NCBI RefSeq assembly: GCF_910592395.1
Contig: NC_088308.1
Span: 14,525,001 to 14,589,000, forward strand
Reading direction: 5' to 3'
Origin: Lineus longissimus
Lineage: Eukaryota > Nemertea > Pilidiophora > Heteronemertea > Lineidae
DNA: 64,000 nucleotides
This document shows, in pieces, positions 34,338-45,324 of this stretch. The notes under the pieces are model-generated. The model searched no databases and was not told the origin of the DNA. It saw nothing but the letters and a program-made list of their open reading frames with translations. The position numbers were made by a program, and so were the translations under genes. The stretch's first letter is position 1, and every line of letters starts with the position of its first letter.

Positions 34338-35391
34338 CGTCGTCGTCGTCCGTCGTCCGTTAGCAGGGCACGTTTCGTAACTGTTAGAGCTATTGAGTTG
34401 AAACTTAGTACACATGTACCCTTATGTAATGACACCTTGGAGACCAAGTTTCAGTCCGATTCGTTTCATGGTTTGGCCTCCAGGGGGCCAAACGTTAAAA
34501 GTGAAAATATGCAATATCTCCCTTAATAGTAGTCGGGAAATTTTGAAAAAAATATGGTACGTACTTCTAGCAAAGGTGCATCATATATCCTCCGGGTTTT
34601 TGATTTGACCTCCTTTTCAAGGTCACAGAGGTCAAATGGTGTAAATTGGCCGTTAGGATGTAATGATGGCACGTTTCTAAACTGCAATGACTATTGATAC
34701 CAAATTTGGTACACATTTACCCCTTAGTCAGGTGATCTCAGGGACCGAAGTTTGGTCCAATGTAATTCACCACTTGACCACCAGGGGGCAAAATCCAAAA
34801 ACCTTAAAAATGTGATTATTCCTTAACTTCTTGCCCGATTGCCACCAATTTGATATCATGGGTACATCTAACCACCATACAGTATATGTCACACAGGTTT
34901 TTAATTTGACCTTCTTGTCAAGGTCACAGAGGTCAAATGACGTAAATTCGCCGTCAGGACGTAACTATGGCACGTTTCTTAACTGCAATGACTATTGATC
35001 ACAAATTAAGTACACATATACCCCTTGGTCAGGTGATCTCAGGTACCGAAGTTTGGTGCGATCTGATTTGCCGTTTGGCCTCCAGGGAGGGGGCCTAATC
35101 CTAAATTCATCAAAATGCCATTATTCCTAGTAATGACTTGCCCGATTGGCACCAATTTTATATCATAGGTACATCTAATTCTAACAACCATTCAATGTAT
35201 CACCCGGGTCTTCTTTGATTTGACCTACTTTTCAAGGTCACAGAGGTCGAATGTACTGTAAATTGGCCATTTTGGGGAAATTGTAATTGCTTGGACCTAC
35301 ATCAAACCTAACACTACATGACACAATACCATGCTCTTTATCCATCTTTCCTCCACATGAGGTGAGCACAATGGCCCTGGCCATTTCATAA
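34231..35391 (+). mobile_element. Helentron-like non-autonomous element B
   Basis: 5' hairpin AGCTCACCTC-TTAGCA-GAGGTGAGCT right after TTTTT; 3' GAGGTGAGCACA, hairpin ATGGCC-CT-GGCCAT, tail TTCATAA. A (CGT)n microsatellite follows the 5' hairpin. Three ~290 bp monomers follow, each with a CCAGGGGGC-type block and TCAAGGTCACAGAGGTC. Same architecture as the element at 30465. Confidence 0.7.
34272..34362 (+). repeat. (CGT)n microsatellite
   Basis: About 25 GTC/CGT triplets with a few CCGT interruptions. The long poly-Ser, Arg, Val, Asp or Thr frames crossing it are artefacts. Confidence 0.95.
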
Positions 35392-35838
35392 TATATACGC
35401 AAGAAAATGGCTCGGTATAATTTTTTTATACTAACACTCTTCTTGGGCCGGCATGGGGAGTCAATTTAAAAAAAATCTACTCTTAGGTATTCAATTGTGT
35501 TTGTGAAATGTGCTGTTTTCAATACCTAGTTTTTGAAGGCTTGTCATGAAGAAACAACTGTTCCTATCATGTTGGCGTAAAGAAAAGGGCCCATATTCAT
35601 AAACGATGTTTTTCAGTTAAACACCGTTGTCTTGTTTAAACAGTGTTTAAACAGGTGATAATCGGGCACACAAATTAGACAGCATTTCATAAAGGGTGAT
35701 TAGCTTGTCCCATGTTTAGGCGGTTGCTAAACAAGATCGCCTGTTTAAGGATGACAAAAGAAATTTTAAACGTCGAAAGGGGCTTGTTTAACTGCTGATC
35801 AGTCGGTCATTTCTCTTCTGGCGAGCGTCGAGAGTACA

Positions 35839-37051
35839 ATGGATGCGCTAGTTGTGGTCGAATTTGCTGCGGAAGAAGCCGCAGAGGCTGGGCAGGAAGT
35901 GCCGCGTGGCGTTTTACGTGTCTTCAAGGACCGTAGTAACCCTCTGGAAGAGTACACTGATCGGGCATTTATAAGGCGATACAGAATATCAAAGGATTCA
36001 TTCCGTTATGTTCTTGACCTAATTGGACCCCAGATAGAGCATCCCACGAGAAGGAATCGAGCCCTTCTTCCGATAGAGCAACTTGCTGTTGCACTCCAGT
36101 TTTATGCTTTTGGTTGTTTTCAAATCGAATTTGGGGATTCAAGTGGTGTCTCGCAAGCTACGTGTTGTGTGGTACGTCGTGTTTCCGAAGCGATCTGTGG
36201 ATGGAAGGAACGCTTCATCCGCTTTCCGACCACAGCGGAGGAGAGACGGGTGATGATGCAAGGGTTCTATGAAATTGCCGCGTTCCCAGGCGTGATTGGC
36301 GCTATCGACGGAACCCACGTAGCAATCGTGAGCCCAGGAGGTGCCGATGCTATACGATTCATCAACAGGAAGCGATACTACAGCTGGAATTGACAGTTTG
36401 TTTGCAATCACCTGATGATGTTCACACATGTGGTTGCACGATGGTACGGATCAGCTCAGATTCGAGAATTTTTGAAGAGTCTCATCTGTTCAGGCAATTT
36501 GATAGTGGGGCAAATCGTGGAATCCTACTCGGGGATCCAGCCTATACTTGCCGACCCTATATGATGACACCGATTCGTAATCCAAGAACACCGGCGGAAA
36601 CGAGATATAACACTGCGCAAAGGAGGACAAGAGGTCTGATAGAAAGAGCGTATGGCATATTGAAGAAACGATTCCACTCTGTTGGCGACCGAAATTCCCT
36701 CCGATGTCAGGTAAGTTTATGAACATCTCAATATCACTTTTTTAACTTTGAAATTGTCGATCTCTCCAGCCTTTAAGCACAGGCATTAACAAACTCCGGG
36801 AGTATATTTATCATACACGTTTTATTCAGCTGCAGGGTAGTATGGCTATTATTGTAGCCACGGCCTGTCTTCACAACCTTGCCATTCAACGAAATGATGC
36901 CATCCCGCCGCAAGATGACGACCCCCGCCCAATACGGTACGAACAGCCAGAATTGGCGGCTCATCACGTTGAGGCGCATATGCGAGGCAATCTCTTCAGA
37001 GACAGATTCATAAGAGAACACTTCCAGTGGGTATCAAGATTTATTTATTAA
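35839..37051 (+). pseudogene. Harbinger (HARBI1-type) DDE nuclease, disrupted
   Basis: In Harbinger elements this protein cuts and rejoins the transposon ends in the nucleus together with the Myb-like partner. Part 1 (from ATG at 35839) gives about 184 residues ending in GAIDGTHVAIVSPGG, with the first catalytic Asp in AIDGTH, then a TGA at 36391-36393. The same frame continues past the stop as QFVCNHLMMFTHVVARWYGS. One missing base near 36458 then shifts to the frame reading DSRIFEES, ILLGDPAY (second Asp) and RTRGLIERAYG (Glu). A good donor, CAG-GTAAGT, lies at 36710/36711. The last exon starts at 36830 or 36836 and reads MAIIVATACLHNLAIQ to a stop at 37049-37051. All three catalytic residues survive; the stop and the frameshift make it a recent pseudogene. 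Confidence 0.9.
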
Positions 37052-37069
37052 AAAAAATCTTTACACTGA

Positions 37070-38368
37070 CTACAGGTTGATACAAAGCTTCTTACGTTTT
37101 TCTATGTAAAATTCAGCCTTGTCATCAAATGCGGTCTTCTTCGATTTCGCGGTGACCTGCTCTAACATAACGGCTTTCTTTTGTTCCACAGCAGCTTCCT
37201 TCTTTACCATAGCAGCTTCTTGTTCATATTGAATCAGTATCATCTTTGCCTCGTGTTCCTCTTTCAGGTAGCCACGTGTAGTGTCGGCCTTGGATAGCAC
37301 CGGTGAGGTGCTGCGAGAGTCAGCAGACGAGACAGGTGAAGGTTTCGATTGCCTGAAAGATGAATGTGGATGAGTTTCGGGATTCTAATGCACTCGCTAG
37401 GAGATTGCATGTAGCATCTTCTGTTCCGGTTTCGAGATGTCGAAAGTTCTAATTTCGTTTGTTTTAACTGTTATTATAGGCCTATGTACATTACCCCGCA
37501 GGAAGAAAATGTGTACGTAGGTCTTAGGTTTGTCACTCTTCGATGTACATTTCCCTTTTCCCATGTTCATTGAAGTACTGGTACTACCAGGTATGACAGG
37601 TTTCTTCCTAGTTTCTTTCGATGTGGAAGGAAATGACCAGACCAGTGCCTTCCTGCAAATAGAGAAGATACATGTAAAGCAAAGCATCAGATTTTCAATA
37701 AATGAAAATTTCAATATAACAGTATCACATTCTTCCTCTTCATTCTTAGAGTCCTTCGTTATGTTTGTTGACCTCTGTGGCAATGGTACATGATTTCTAA
37801 TCGTAGTTGCGCTGTTACGTACTTGACTTGCCTAGCATCGCGAGTTTCAGTGCTCCTACCACCAGTAGTCCTTACACTTGATGAACATCCTGTGGTGAAC
37901 GTTTCGCTCACATCGTATTCAGTGACCTCCGAATCATCTGAAATTTGCTGGTTTGGTTCAGACCCGTCCGAAGGAACACCGTCGTCATCCAACTGATTGT
38001 GGATCTGTTTCAACTCCCCGATGATGATATTGAGAATTACCTGCGTTTCATCTGAAAGATCCCCTGTCACGGCTTCACCTCCTCCTTTCGATGATGTCAA
38101 TCTTGACGGCCCGAGCTGTGATCTTGGCTTTGGTTTTCATCCGTCGCCACAAATCCTTCGACTGTGTTTTCGCCCTTTCAGAGAAAAGAGCCGCCATCTC
38201 CTTCGCGATAGCCTCCCAAGCGGTCTGCTTCTTTTGGTTGGCAATCGTACCGGTTCGTTTGTCTTCTTTCACTTTCATCCTCTTTTTGATACATTCAATT
38301 AATCCCGAACGTTGCTCAAGCGAAAAATTGTCTGCTCGTTTCTTCGACGTTTTGGAAATGAGTGACAT
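37070..38368 (-). pseudogene. Harbinger Myb/SANT-like partner protein, probably frameshifted
   Basis: Starts at ATG 38368. The first ~90 residues hold a Myb/SANT-like trihelix domain of the NAIF1/MSANTD kind: FSLEQRSGLIECIKKR, then TAWEAIAKEMAALF and SKDLWRRMKTKAK. In Harbinger systems such a protein binds the ends and helps nuclear import of the nuclease. The frame ends at 38075 while the next frame continues sensibly (GGGEAVTGDLSDETQ), so a one-base indel near 38080-38100 is likely. Possible later exons are about 37517-37655 (acceptor TTTGCAG; KPVIPGSTSTSMNMGKGK) and 37070-37332 (acceptor TCTTTCAG). The last encodes a charged coiled coil (KEEHEAKMILIQYEQEAAMV) that may mediate partner contact. 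Exon borders in the middle are uncertain. Confidence 0.75.
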
Positions 38369-38815
38369 GTGTAGAATCTTGAAAGCCTTATGCCACTCCA
38401 GTCCACACTGGCCATGCTGGTGTATTGTTCGACCTGTTACGTGTTCAGATTACATGATCCTTCGTTTACCAGATTGAGAAAAACAGGGCCTAATCATTGA
38501 GTTAGACACGGACGTATAATCGGCCGATCATCGCCCTTCATGAAATGCGATAAACAGGGGTATTTATGCAGTCATGGACAAGCCTGTTTTAAACACTGTT
38601 TAGAAGATAGACATGTCTAAGCTAATCAGTGTATAAACATTCTTTATGAATATGGGCCAAGGTTTCTTGGATATTTTCAGTTCTTTCAGGTGATTCTAGA
38701 TGGGTGTGTATACTCGGGTTCGTTTTTTGGGTAAAATCCACAAAAATGTGTCATAAACGCACTTTTTTTGCTGATTTCTTGGGAAGAAAAGAAAAAGTCA
38801 AATTTAATCATTTTT

Positions 38816-40011
38816 AACTCTCTGCCTATAGCAGAGAGTTTATATGGTGGTATGGAATGACGTCTGTTAGTCTGTGAAGTCGTAAACATTGTGCCGGACC
38901 GAACAGCGCACCTCCATCATGTAGTTCCCCAGAGTGTTCACTTCACAAGTTCCACTGGCGTATTTATTAACTGTATTGCATGTTGAATATTAATAACTCT
39001 GAATCGGCGTCCATCTGTGTTACCGAGAATTTACGGACTTTCGAAAAATAAAAATCTGAATATAAATCTTCGTACCGCGTAGTAATTAAAAAATGCTATT
39101 TTTAGTTTCGCACATGTACATGTTTTAAGTTTCGTCGGGGGTACTTCTCCTTGCTCGGCATTAACTCACGCTAACATACCTTCATGTCTATAAAACTCCT
39201 TTATTCCTTCGACACAGAATCCTCACATCTCATCTAAAACCATGCCGTCTTCACCCTCCCCACTTCTACGGTGTCTCATCATGGTCCCGTCACCCGGCAG
39301 CCTCCGAAGAGACTGGTGGCGCCATCTGGCCTAAGGCCAACACACCAAGAGCTACCAGATCACCACACATGCTTCACGACCGTTTCGGCCTCATGCCGTT
39401 GTAGCGTGGTCGTTTCGCCCTCAGTAGATTTATTGTTTAGCCATGCAGGTTTGGTTGAATATGCCCAAGGAATATGCCGTAAAGTTGGTAAAATGAAGAT
39501 GAATTGATGTAATGACCAATGGTGTACGAATTTAAGGGAGAAACTGTTACCAAAATAGGGCAAAAATGCATGTGTGAAACAACCCAGTTATCATCTTGTG
39601 TAGCGCCAGTTCGTAGGTCCATTTATTTAGTCAATGTCCACGATACTCGGAACATTTCGCATGAAAATAGTCTGTACAAAATATTCTTTATGCCTAGACT
39701 GTGCTTTTAATGAAATAGCCTTTATATGTTGTGTTTTGTTCGGATGTTGTACTTTCGCCCGCCCAGAAAACTAGATTTTTGTGACCTGCTAAATCGTTGC
39801 AGCACTGAGTGCCAGCCGGACTATTTTCGATAGACATTTTCGATAAACATCTTCATCTTAGACTCATTTTGTGGTCATCACCTATCCCAAATGTACATAA
39901 GTGCACGTACCTCCCTCAAAACCATGCCCCAAAAACTTCCTGTCAACATAGCAGGTACCCCCAGATAATAATTCGGCAGAGAGTTCGCTGGCAGTAGCCA
40001 GCTCTAGTTTT
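38816..40011 (+). mobile_element. Helentron-like non-autonomous element I (AACTCTC type)
   Basis: 5' hairpin AACTCTCTGC-CTATA-GCAGAGAGTT after TTTTT. Near the 3' end the inner arm recurs as GGCAGAGAGTT, followed by the hairpin GCTGGC-AGTA-GCCAGC and the tail TCTAGTTTT. Same plan as the AGCTCA elements but with different sequence at every position, so it defines a separate subfamily. The interior (about 1.1 kb) has no recognised gene. Confidence 0.6.
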
Positions 40012-40431
40012 CTTTCTAACATGTCAAAATTGGCCAAAGAAAGCTGTATTTATGCAGAAAAAAACATGAATTTGAAGGTAGTGTCTTCGTCAGTCTTTCA
40101 CGAGTCGCGAGCGTGTTCACAAGCGATTTGCCCCAAAATTTGCTGTAGGAAGCATGCATGTATTTGGTAGCAGACGATCGATGTGAGCGCCAACTTTCGA
40201 ATAGCTGGTGCGAAAATGCCGAATTACAGGTGAAACAAAGGGAAATAATTTTTTGGTCGACCCAGGGTCGACAATGACCAATGATTTCCGAAGCAGGCTT
40301 GGACATGATACCAGGTGTTTGGGCAGTAGCCTACCGAGTGATACCGGGAGATCCGGATGTAGGAGTTACCAAGGTGATACAGATAAGGCAATGTTCCGTA
40401 ACAAGTTGTAACACAAGACACTCAGCGGGGT
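40012..40431. other. No gene seen
   Basis: Overlapping short frames on both strands, none recognised. Confidence 0.4.
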
Positions 40432-40435
40432 TTAA

Positions 40436-43170
40436 CCCTTTGCCTACGGTATTTTTTTTGATATAAAATGCCCCCCATACGGTATCAATTTATGGTAAAA
40501 ATAATTTTTCTAGATAATGACCTTTTCAGGGTTTTATGGCTTAAATCCTTTGAGTTATGGTAAAAGAAGGTAAAAGAAAGTGGTTTGGTAAATTTTTTTG
40601 CACTATTACCTAATTTTGGGGTCAAAAACCACAATTTTTCACAAAAAACTACATTTTTGGCCGAAAACTGTCACATTTTTTTTCTGAAATATAACATTAC
40701 CAATTTATGACTGTATGTATCACATGAAAAGAAACATATAACAAAAAATTACCTTTTTAGTCTTCTTGCATTTTATTTTCGTTCATTTAGTTGGAGTTGC
40801 GTTTGTTCGATTTTACGTGGTATTCCTTGAAGCACGGAACAGCACAAAGTGGAACTCCACAGATGTCACACTCAATCCTTGTCGCTCTCCTGATCTTTTT
40901 GTCTACACCAACAATGCAGCGCCTGAAGGGCTTCTCCTTATTCCCATTAGGGGTAAGGTGGATGGGGAAATGCCTGCCAGTGTAACGAAGTGGACTTACC
41001 AAGGTTGCGGGTCGTCCCCTGGTTGGGTAGCTTGGCAAATCACTGTCATCAATGATTCCTTCAATCAGAGCTTCCCTGAAAAACTTGAAGTCAAGGGTTC
41101 CCCCAGCTTCCTTGTAAATATTGTAAGAGTTCAGCACAATCATATCCAACAGATAAAAGAACATTTTCTTGTACCGATTTTCTGACCAAGCGGTAGGTTG
41201 CGGACATCTGGTCAGACAAATCGACACCACCCATTCCCTCATTGTAAGTGAGAATACATGCTTGCTTCATCCTGGGGGATCCATCCTTTTCTTTTTTACC
41301 AGTATCACTCATCTGTGCATTGTGCATAGTAGAAAGCATTCTAACATTTTTCCTATCCTTCCATATGAGGCCAATCAAACCCTCAGCACATGTCCTGGAT
41401 ATCACGTCCCCCTTCTTCATTTTCATATGTTTCAAAGGCTCCTTGCCAAATTCTTGGGGCATGTTCTTTCTATTATTTCTGACAGTCCCAACAACATTTG
41501 TCTTTTGTTGGAACAGTTTCACATGCAAGAGGGGACTAGAGTACCAATTATCAATGTAAATAGTGTAGCCCTTCCCAAGCAAGTCTTGGCATTCAGATCA
41601 ACAACAACCTTGTCACTGGCTGGAACGTTTTTGTCCTTGTCCTCTCCCGTGTAGACTTTCAGGTTCCAGTTGTAACCAGCTGCCTTACCTTTGCTCCGGC
41701 ACACCTTGTATGCTTTTATACCAAACCTTGCCCTCTTTTGAGGGTAGGGTTTCTATAGCACTATACAGTATATTGCCTGAATTTCAGACGTCCCTTGAAT
41801 TTGAGAAGTGATTTGTCCGTTGAAATGTGCTCTTTTGGTGTGTAATTTGTCTTGAACCTGTCAGTCACAAGGTCAATGATAGACCTAACCTTTGCAAACC
41901 TATCATTTGGATCACTGTCCTCATTGTTCACAAAGTGGAGATTACTCAGAATCTTACGAAACCTATCCCTGGGCATGCATCTGAAAAAGGGAGTCTCATA
42001 TATAGGCGTCTTATTCCAGTAGTCGCTGATTTCTGGCTTCTTCACCAGACCCATGGCAATGCACAGTGCAAGCAATGTTTTTATTTCACTTGGGCTGCTC
42101 TTTTTGGTGAAAGCATATCTGTTAGTCTCATTAGATATAGTTTCTATGATCCACTCGGGAAAGAAGTGATAGAAAATATTCAGTGGTGAAGTCTTGTCAT
42201 CAATGTTCCCCAGTTGAATGCCAGGTGTGCCAGTAAAAGGGTGAATAGTTGGGGTATGGTCTTGATTGAGCCAATCAATGGGGTCCATTACAATGGCAGG
42301 GTCAGCTGGTTGTCATGAGCACGGCGACCACGTGGACGTCCTTGTCCTTGTCCCCTGCCACGAGGACGTCCCCTACCCCGTCCACGTCTACCTGGCCTAC
42401 CCCGACCTCTACCAAGCACTGGATGGGGGCTAGGACTTCTGTTCCTGTAACTATCATGGCTCTGGTCACTCAAATGGTCTGAATCATCATGTTCACTACC
42501 ATACACGCTGCCTGTATCACTCAAATTGTCATAATCTGTCAAAGGTTCTTGATCACTATCATCTTCCGACTCAGAATCTTTCAACACCTTACCCCTTCTG
42601 CGAGATTTAGGAAGTTCATACGTTTCTACTGTTATGTATTCAGGGTTCTATTGCTATATTATCCCCTTTGCCTTTACCTGTAATAGACACCCATGTTATG
42701 TGATTATTTGTGCTGTGTTACACGTTCTAGTTTAGTTCGGAATAAAGTGCAATATAGACAACTACGTCTTTTCTCTCTCCCAGCCCCATGTACATGCCCA
42801 ATACACTACATCTACATCGGAATCCGATTCAACTGCGGTCGTATTGAGGTCCTCCGAACCGCTAGATGCCATCAAATCATCGATAACTTCCCCTGCAGTT
42901 AAAAAATTCGAAGCCATTTTTTCATCAAAATCGACTACACGTGGCCACACTTTGACCGCGCAAACCACACACTTCAGACAATCAGAATCGCTAGTGCTGC
43001 CATCTCCTAAGAGTTGACGTAACCAGACTTCGATTCAAAGGGTTAGATCCCGCTTGAGAACTACGGGAGCCGCATAGATCGTTAGTGAAGTTGGGTCCTA
43101 TGCTTGACGGGCCCCGTAGGGAATGGTTTTGCGTAGGTCCCGTGATATCACATCACCCGTAGGCAATGGG
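40436..43170 (-). mobile_element. piggyBac transposon, decayed, 2735 bp
   Basis: Ends CCCTTTGCCTACGG (40436-40449) and CCGTAGGCAATGGG (43157-43170), an inverted pair with one mismatch, each bordered by TTAA (40432-40435 and 43171-43174). The minus strand encodes a piggyBac transposase over most of the length. The TTAA target and the terminal CCC are characteristic of the superfamily. Confidence 0.92.
40787..42968 (-). pseudogene. piggyBac transposase pseudogene
   Basis: Transposase of the DDD class. The N-terminal acidic exon (MASNFLTAGEVIDDLMASSG, start 42917 or 42968) is followed by an exon after the acceptor CTCGCAG near 42596, rich in Asp/Ser and then Arg/Gly (GRGRGRPGRRGRGRGRPRGR). A frame change near 42290-42320 leads into VMDPIDWLNQDHTPTIHPFT and the core domain. 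Catalytic Asp candidates are in ISTDKSLLKFKGRL, YIDNWYSSPL and EGMGGVDLSDQ. The C-terminus has a Cys-rich finger (CDICGVPLCAVPC). Breaks: the frame change above; a 26 bp insertion at 41745-41770 bringing a stop after LKFRQY; a shift near 41580-41600; another near 41175. Each time the family sequence resumes in a new frame, so the order of domains is clear but the gene is dead. Confidence 0.9.
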
Positions 43171-43330
43171 TTAAGAGGCTGTGGATAAGCGGAAGATCAT
43201 GCTGTGGTGGGATGTATGATTGAACGTTTAATGTCGGCTGCGAACTTGCTCCCTTTAGTTTGGTTACACTAAGATTAGATATCAAAATCTTTTCAAAGAA
43301 GAATGAATAGCTGGAAAAAAGTCGAGCACT

Positions 43331-43411
43331 GGACGGGCCTCAAACCCCCTCTGTCTATGGTGTTAGCAGAACACCTCAGACACCGCAGCCACTGAGCCGG
43401 CTGCCAGCAAT
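43331..43411 (-). repeat. tRNA-Ser-like pseudogene or SINE head
   Basis: On the minus strand, CGGCTCAGTGG fits the A box with one mismatch and GGTTTGAGGCC the B box. Between them is a 5-bp anticodon-like stem GGTGT/ACACC around TCTGCTA. The 42 base gap suggests a long-variable-arm (Ser/Leu) origin. A run of six T follows shortly downstream, as for Pol III termination. The acceptor stem does not pair, so it is probably not a working tRNA. Confidence 0.45.
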
Positions 43412-43725
43412 CGAAAAACTTCTACATAATATACCCAAATCCTTATACTGTATAGTGCTATAGAAACCCTACCCCTACCCCAACCCTATACCGTCCCGGG
43501 TGGGTGGGGCTGGGGGGAGGAATCCCTAAAAGCCAGTATATCCAAATATAGAAGAAAAGGTTTAGTTCATATTTCTGCCACTGCATGTATACAGTGGCAC
43601 TACTAGTAGGGATGACGCCCTCACCCTAGCATCAAGTGACATGACCCAGGGCCCTTACTGTGTATATTAGTCACCTGAAGATGGCCAAATTAGCCTCTCT
43701 GCTCCTGCCTATAGTCCCCCTTCAA

Positions 43726-43992
43726 CTCAACGTGACAGAAAGCATTCTTTTCTGCAAGATCTACTCTATCTGATATATATCAAGAGGTACTGTGTAGGAT
43801 ATTGAATAAGTTTTTACAATATCGAATTGTAAACACTAGGCTGACTTTACCCCTATTTTGGCATTCATTAATGTCATTATAAGTCTTGAAAATAAAATTG
43901 GAACAACATGAAACAATTTTTTGATCCATCATAGCAACAGTCTCCGTACTTTGGGGGTAAAACTATGTGGCAATTGAGGCAAGTGGATTTTT
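43726..43992 (+). repeat. Old duplicated segment, left part, copy 2
   Basis: Second copy of 29505-29745. It ends GTGGATTTTT where a Helentron-like element begins, while copy 1 continues, so the junction marks the insertion. Confidence 0.75.
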
Positions 43993-45040
43993 GGCTCATC
44001 AGTGCGGTGAGTCTATACAACACCGCAGTGTCTGTCGTCCGTCGTTGTTGTCGTCGTCGTCTGTCGTCGTCGTCTGTCGTCGTATCCTATTTCAAAAACA
44101 GTGGCACGTTTCTTTACCGCTAAGGCTATGGACTCAAAACTTTGTATGCATAACCCCCTAGGTCAGATGACATTTGACACTGAATTACGGTCCGGTCTGG
44201 TTCTTGACTTGGCCACCAGGGGGCCAAAACTGAAAACATTGACAGTGTGATATCTCACTTATTAGTGATTTGTTTTTGATGAATTTTTTATGGTAGGTAC
44301 TCCTGGCAAGGATATATCACATATCGTTCATTTTTTGATTTGACCTACTTTTCAAGGTCACAGAGGTCAAATGGCGTAAATTTGCTGTTTGAGTGTAACT
44401 ATGGCACATTTCTTAGGCAATTAAAATTGGGTACACATGACTCCCTACATCATATAATCTCTGACACCGAATTTCGGTCTGATCTGATTCTCGACTGTGC
44501 CACCAGGGGGCCAAAACTAAAAAAGATGAAAAGTGCAATATCTTGCTTTATATGACTTGTTTTCAATTTTATCTTTATGGTAGGTTCTCAGACAAGGAAA
44601 CATCTCATATCCTACGGGTTTTTGATTTGACCTAATTTTCAAGGTCACAGAGGTCAAATGGTGTGAATTGGCCGTTTGTGTGTAACTATGGCACGTATCT
44701 TAATCACTAAAGCGATGAACTTTAAACTTAGTACACATGACCCCCTAGGTCAGATGACCTGTGACACTGATTTTCGGTCTGGTCTGATTCTTAACTTGGC
44801 CACCAGGGGGTCTAAACCAAAAATTTGAATAGTGCCATATCTCGCTTATTACTGATTCGTTTTTGGTAAAAATTTTATAGTAGATACTCTTAGCAAGGAT
44901 ACATCACATATGATACGGGTTTTTGATTTGACATACTTGTCAAGGTCACAGAGGTCAAATGGCGTAAATTGGTTGTTTGAGTATAACTATGGCACGTTAC
45001 CACTAAAGCTATGAAGTTGAAATTTGGTACACATGACTCC
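43993..45040 (+). mobile_element. Helentron-like element C, 3' truncated
   Basis: 5' hairpin GGCTCA-TCAGTGCGG-TGAGTC, a GTC-rich microsatellite (44036-44085), then about three and a half monomers of ~295 bp carrying CCACCAGGGGGC blocks (44212, 44500, 44803) and AGGTCACAGAGGTCA (44355, 44642, 44943). There is no 3' hairpin; it runs straight into the old duplicated segment at about 45040, so the end was lost by deletion. Confidence 0.65.
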
Positions 45041-45285
45041 CAGGTATAACTTTATGAGTGTCCAAAAGATGAGTTGATTGTAGGTCCTCCAACCATATTG
45101 TGAATTAGTACGGGGGTAGTTGCAGCAATAATAATGCGCTATTAATTAGGGTGGGCCTCACGATTAATCTCAATAGAATCAGCTTTATCCAATATATACC
45201 ATGTTTCTATACATTTTCGTATTCGGATGAATATCCTCAACGTACTGATGTAAAATGAAGTACTTGAGTTGCTGTTTTGATGAAT
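45040..45285 (+). repeat. Old duplicated segment, right part, copy 2
   Basis: Second copy of 31997-32225. See that entry for the shared landmarks. Confidence 0.75.
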
Positions 45286-45324
45286 TATTCACTTAAAACA
45301 AATGGTAAAAAATTACACATTTTT

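Larger units (their letters stand above)
35588..38658. mobile_element. PIF/Harbinger transposon, two genes, 3071 bp
   Basis: Inverted ends GGCCCATATTCATAAA (35588-35603 and 38643-38658), with AAG duplicated at 35585-35587 and 38659-38661. Next to each end lie GTTTAAACAGTGTTTAAACA-like words, probable transposase-binding sites. The plus strand carries a DDE nuclease gene and the minus strand a Myb/SANT-like DNA-binding gene, convergently arranged. Two genes, a 3 bp target duplication and this kind of end are the hallmarks of Harbinger. The nuclease has an in-frame stop and a frameshift, so this copy is probably inactive. Confidence 0.92.

Noticed and set aside
34157-34447. Four overlapping open frames rich in Ser, Arg, Asp or Thr
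   Set aside because: All are translations of the (CGT)n microsatellite in different frames; no other coding evidence.
40208-40466. Overlapping short frames left of piggyBac
   Set aside because: Frames on both strands cover the same bases and none has a recognised motif.
42288-42587. Arg/Gly-rich frame as a separate RGG protein
   Set aside because: It is the N-terminal low-complexity part of the piggyBac transposase, in line with the following core domain after a frame change.
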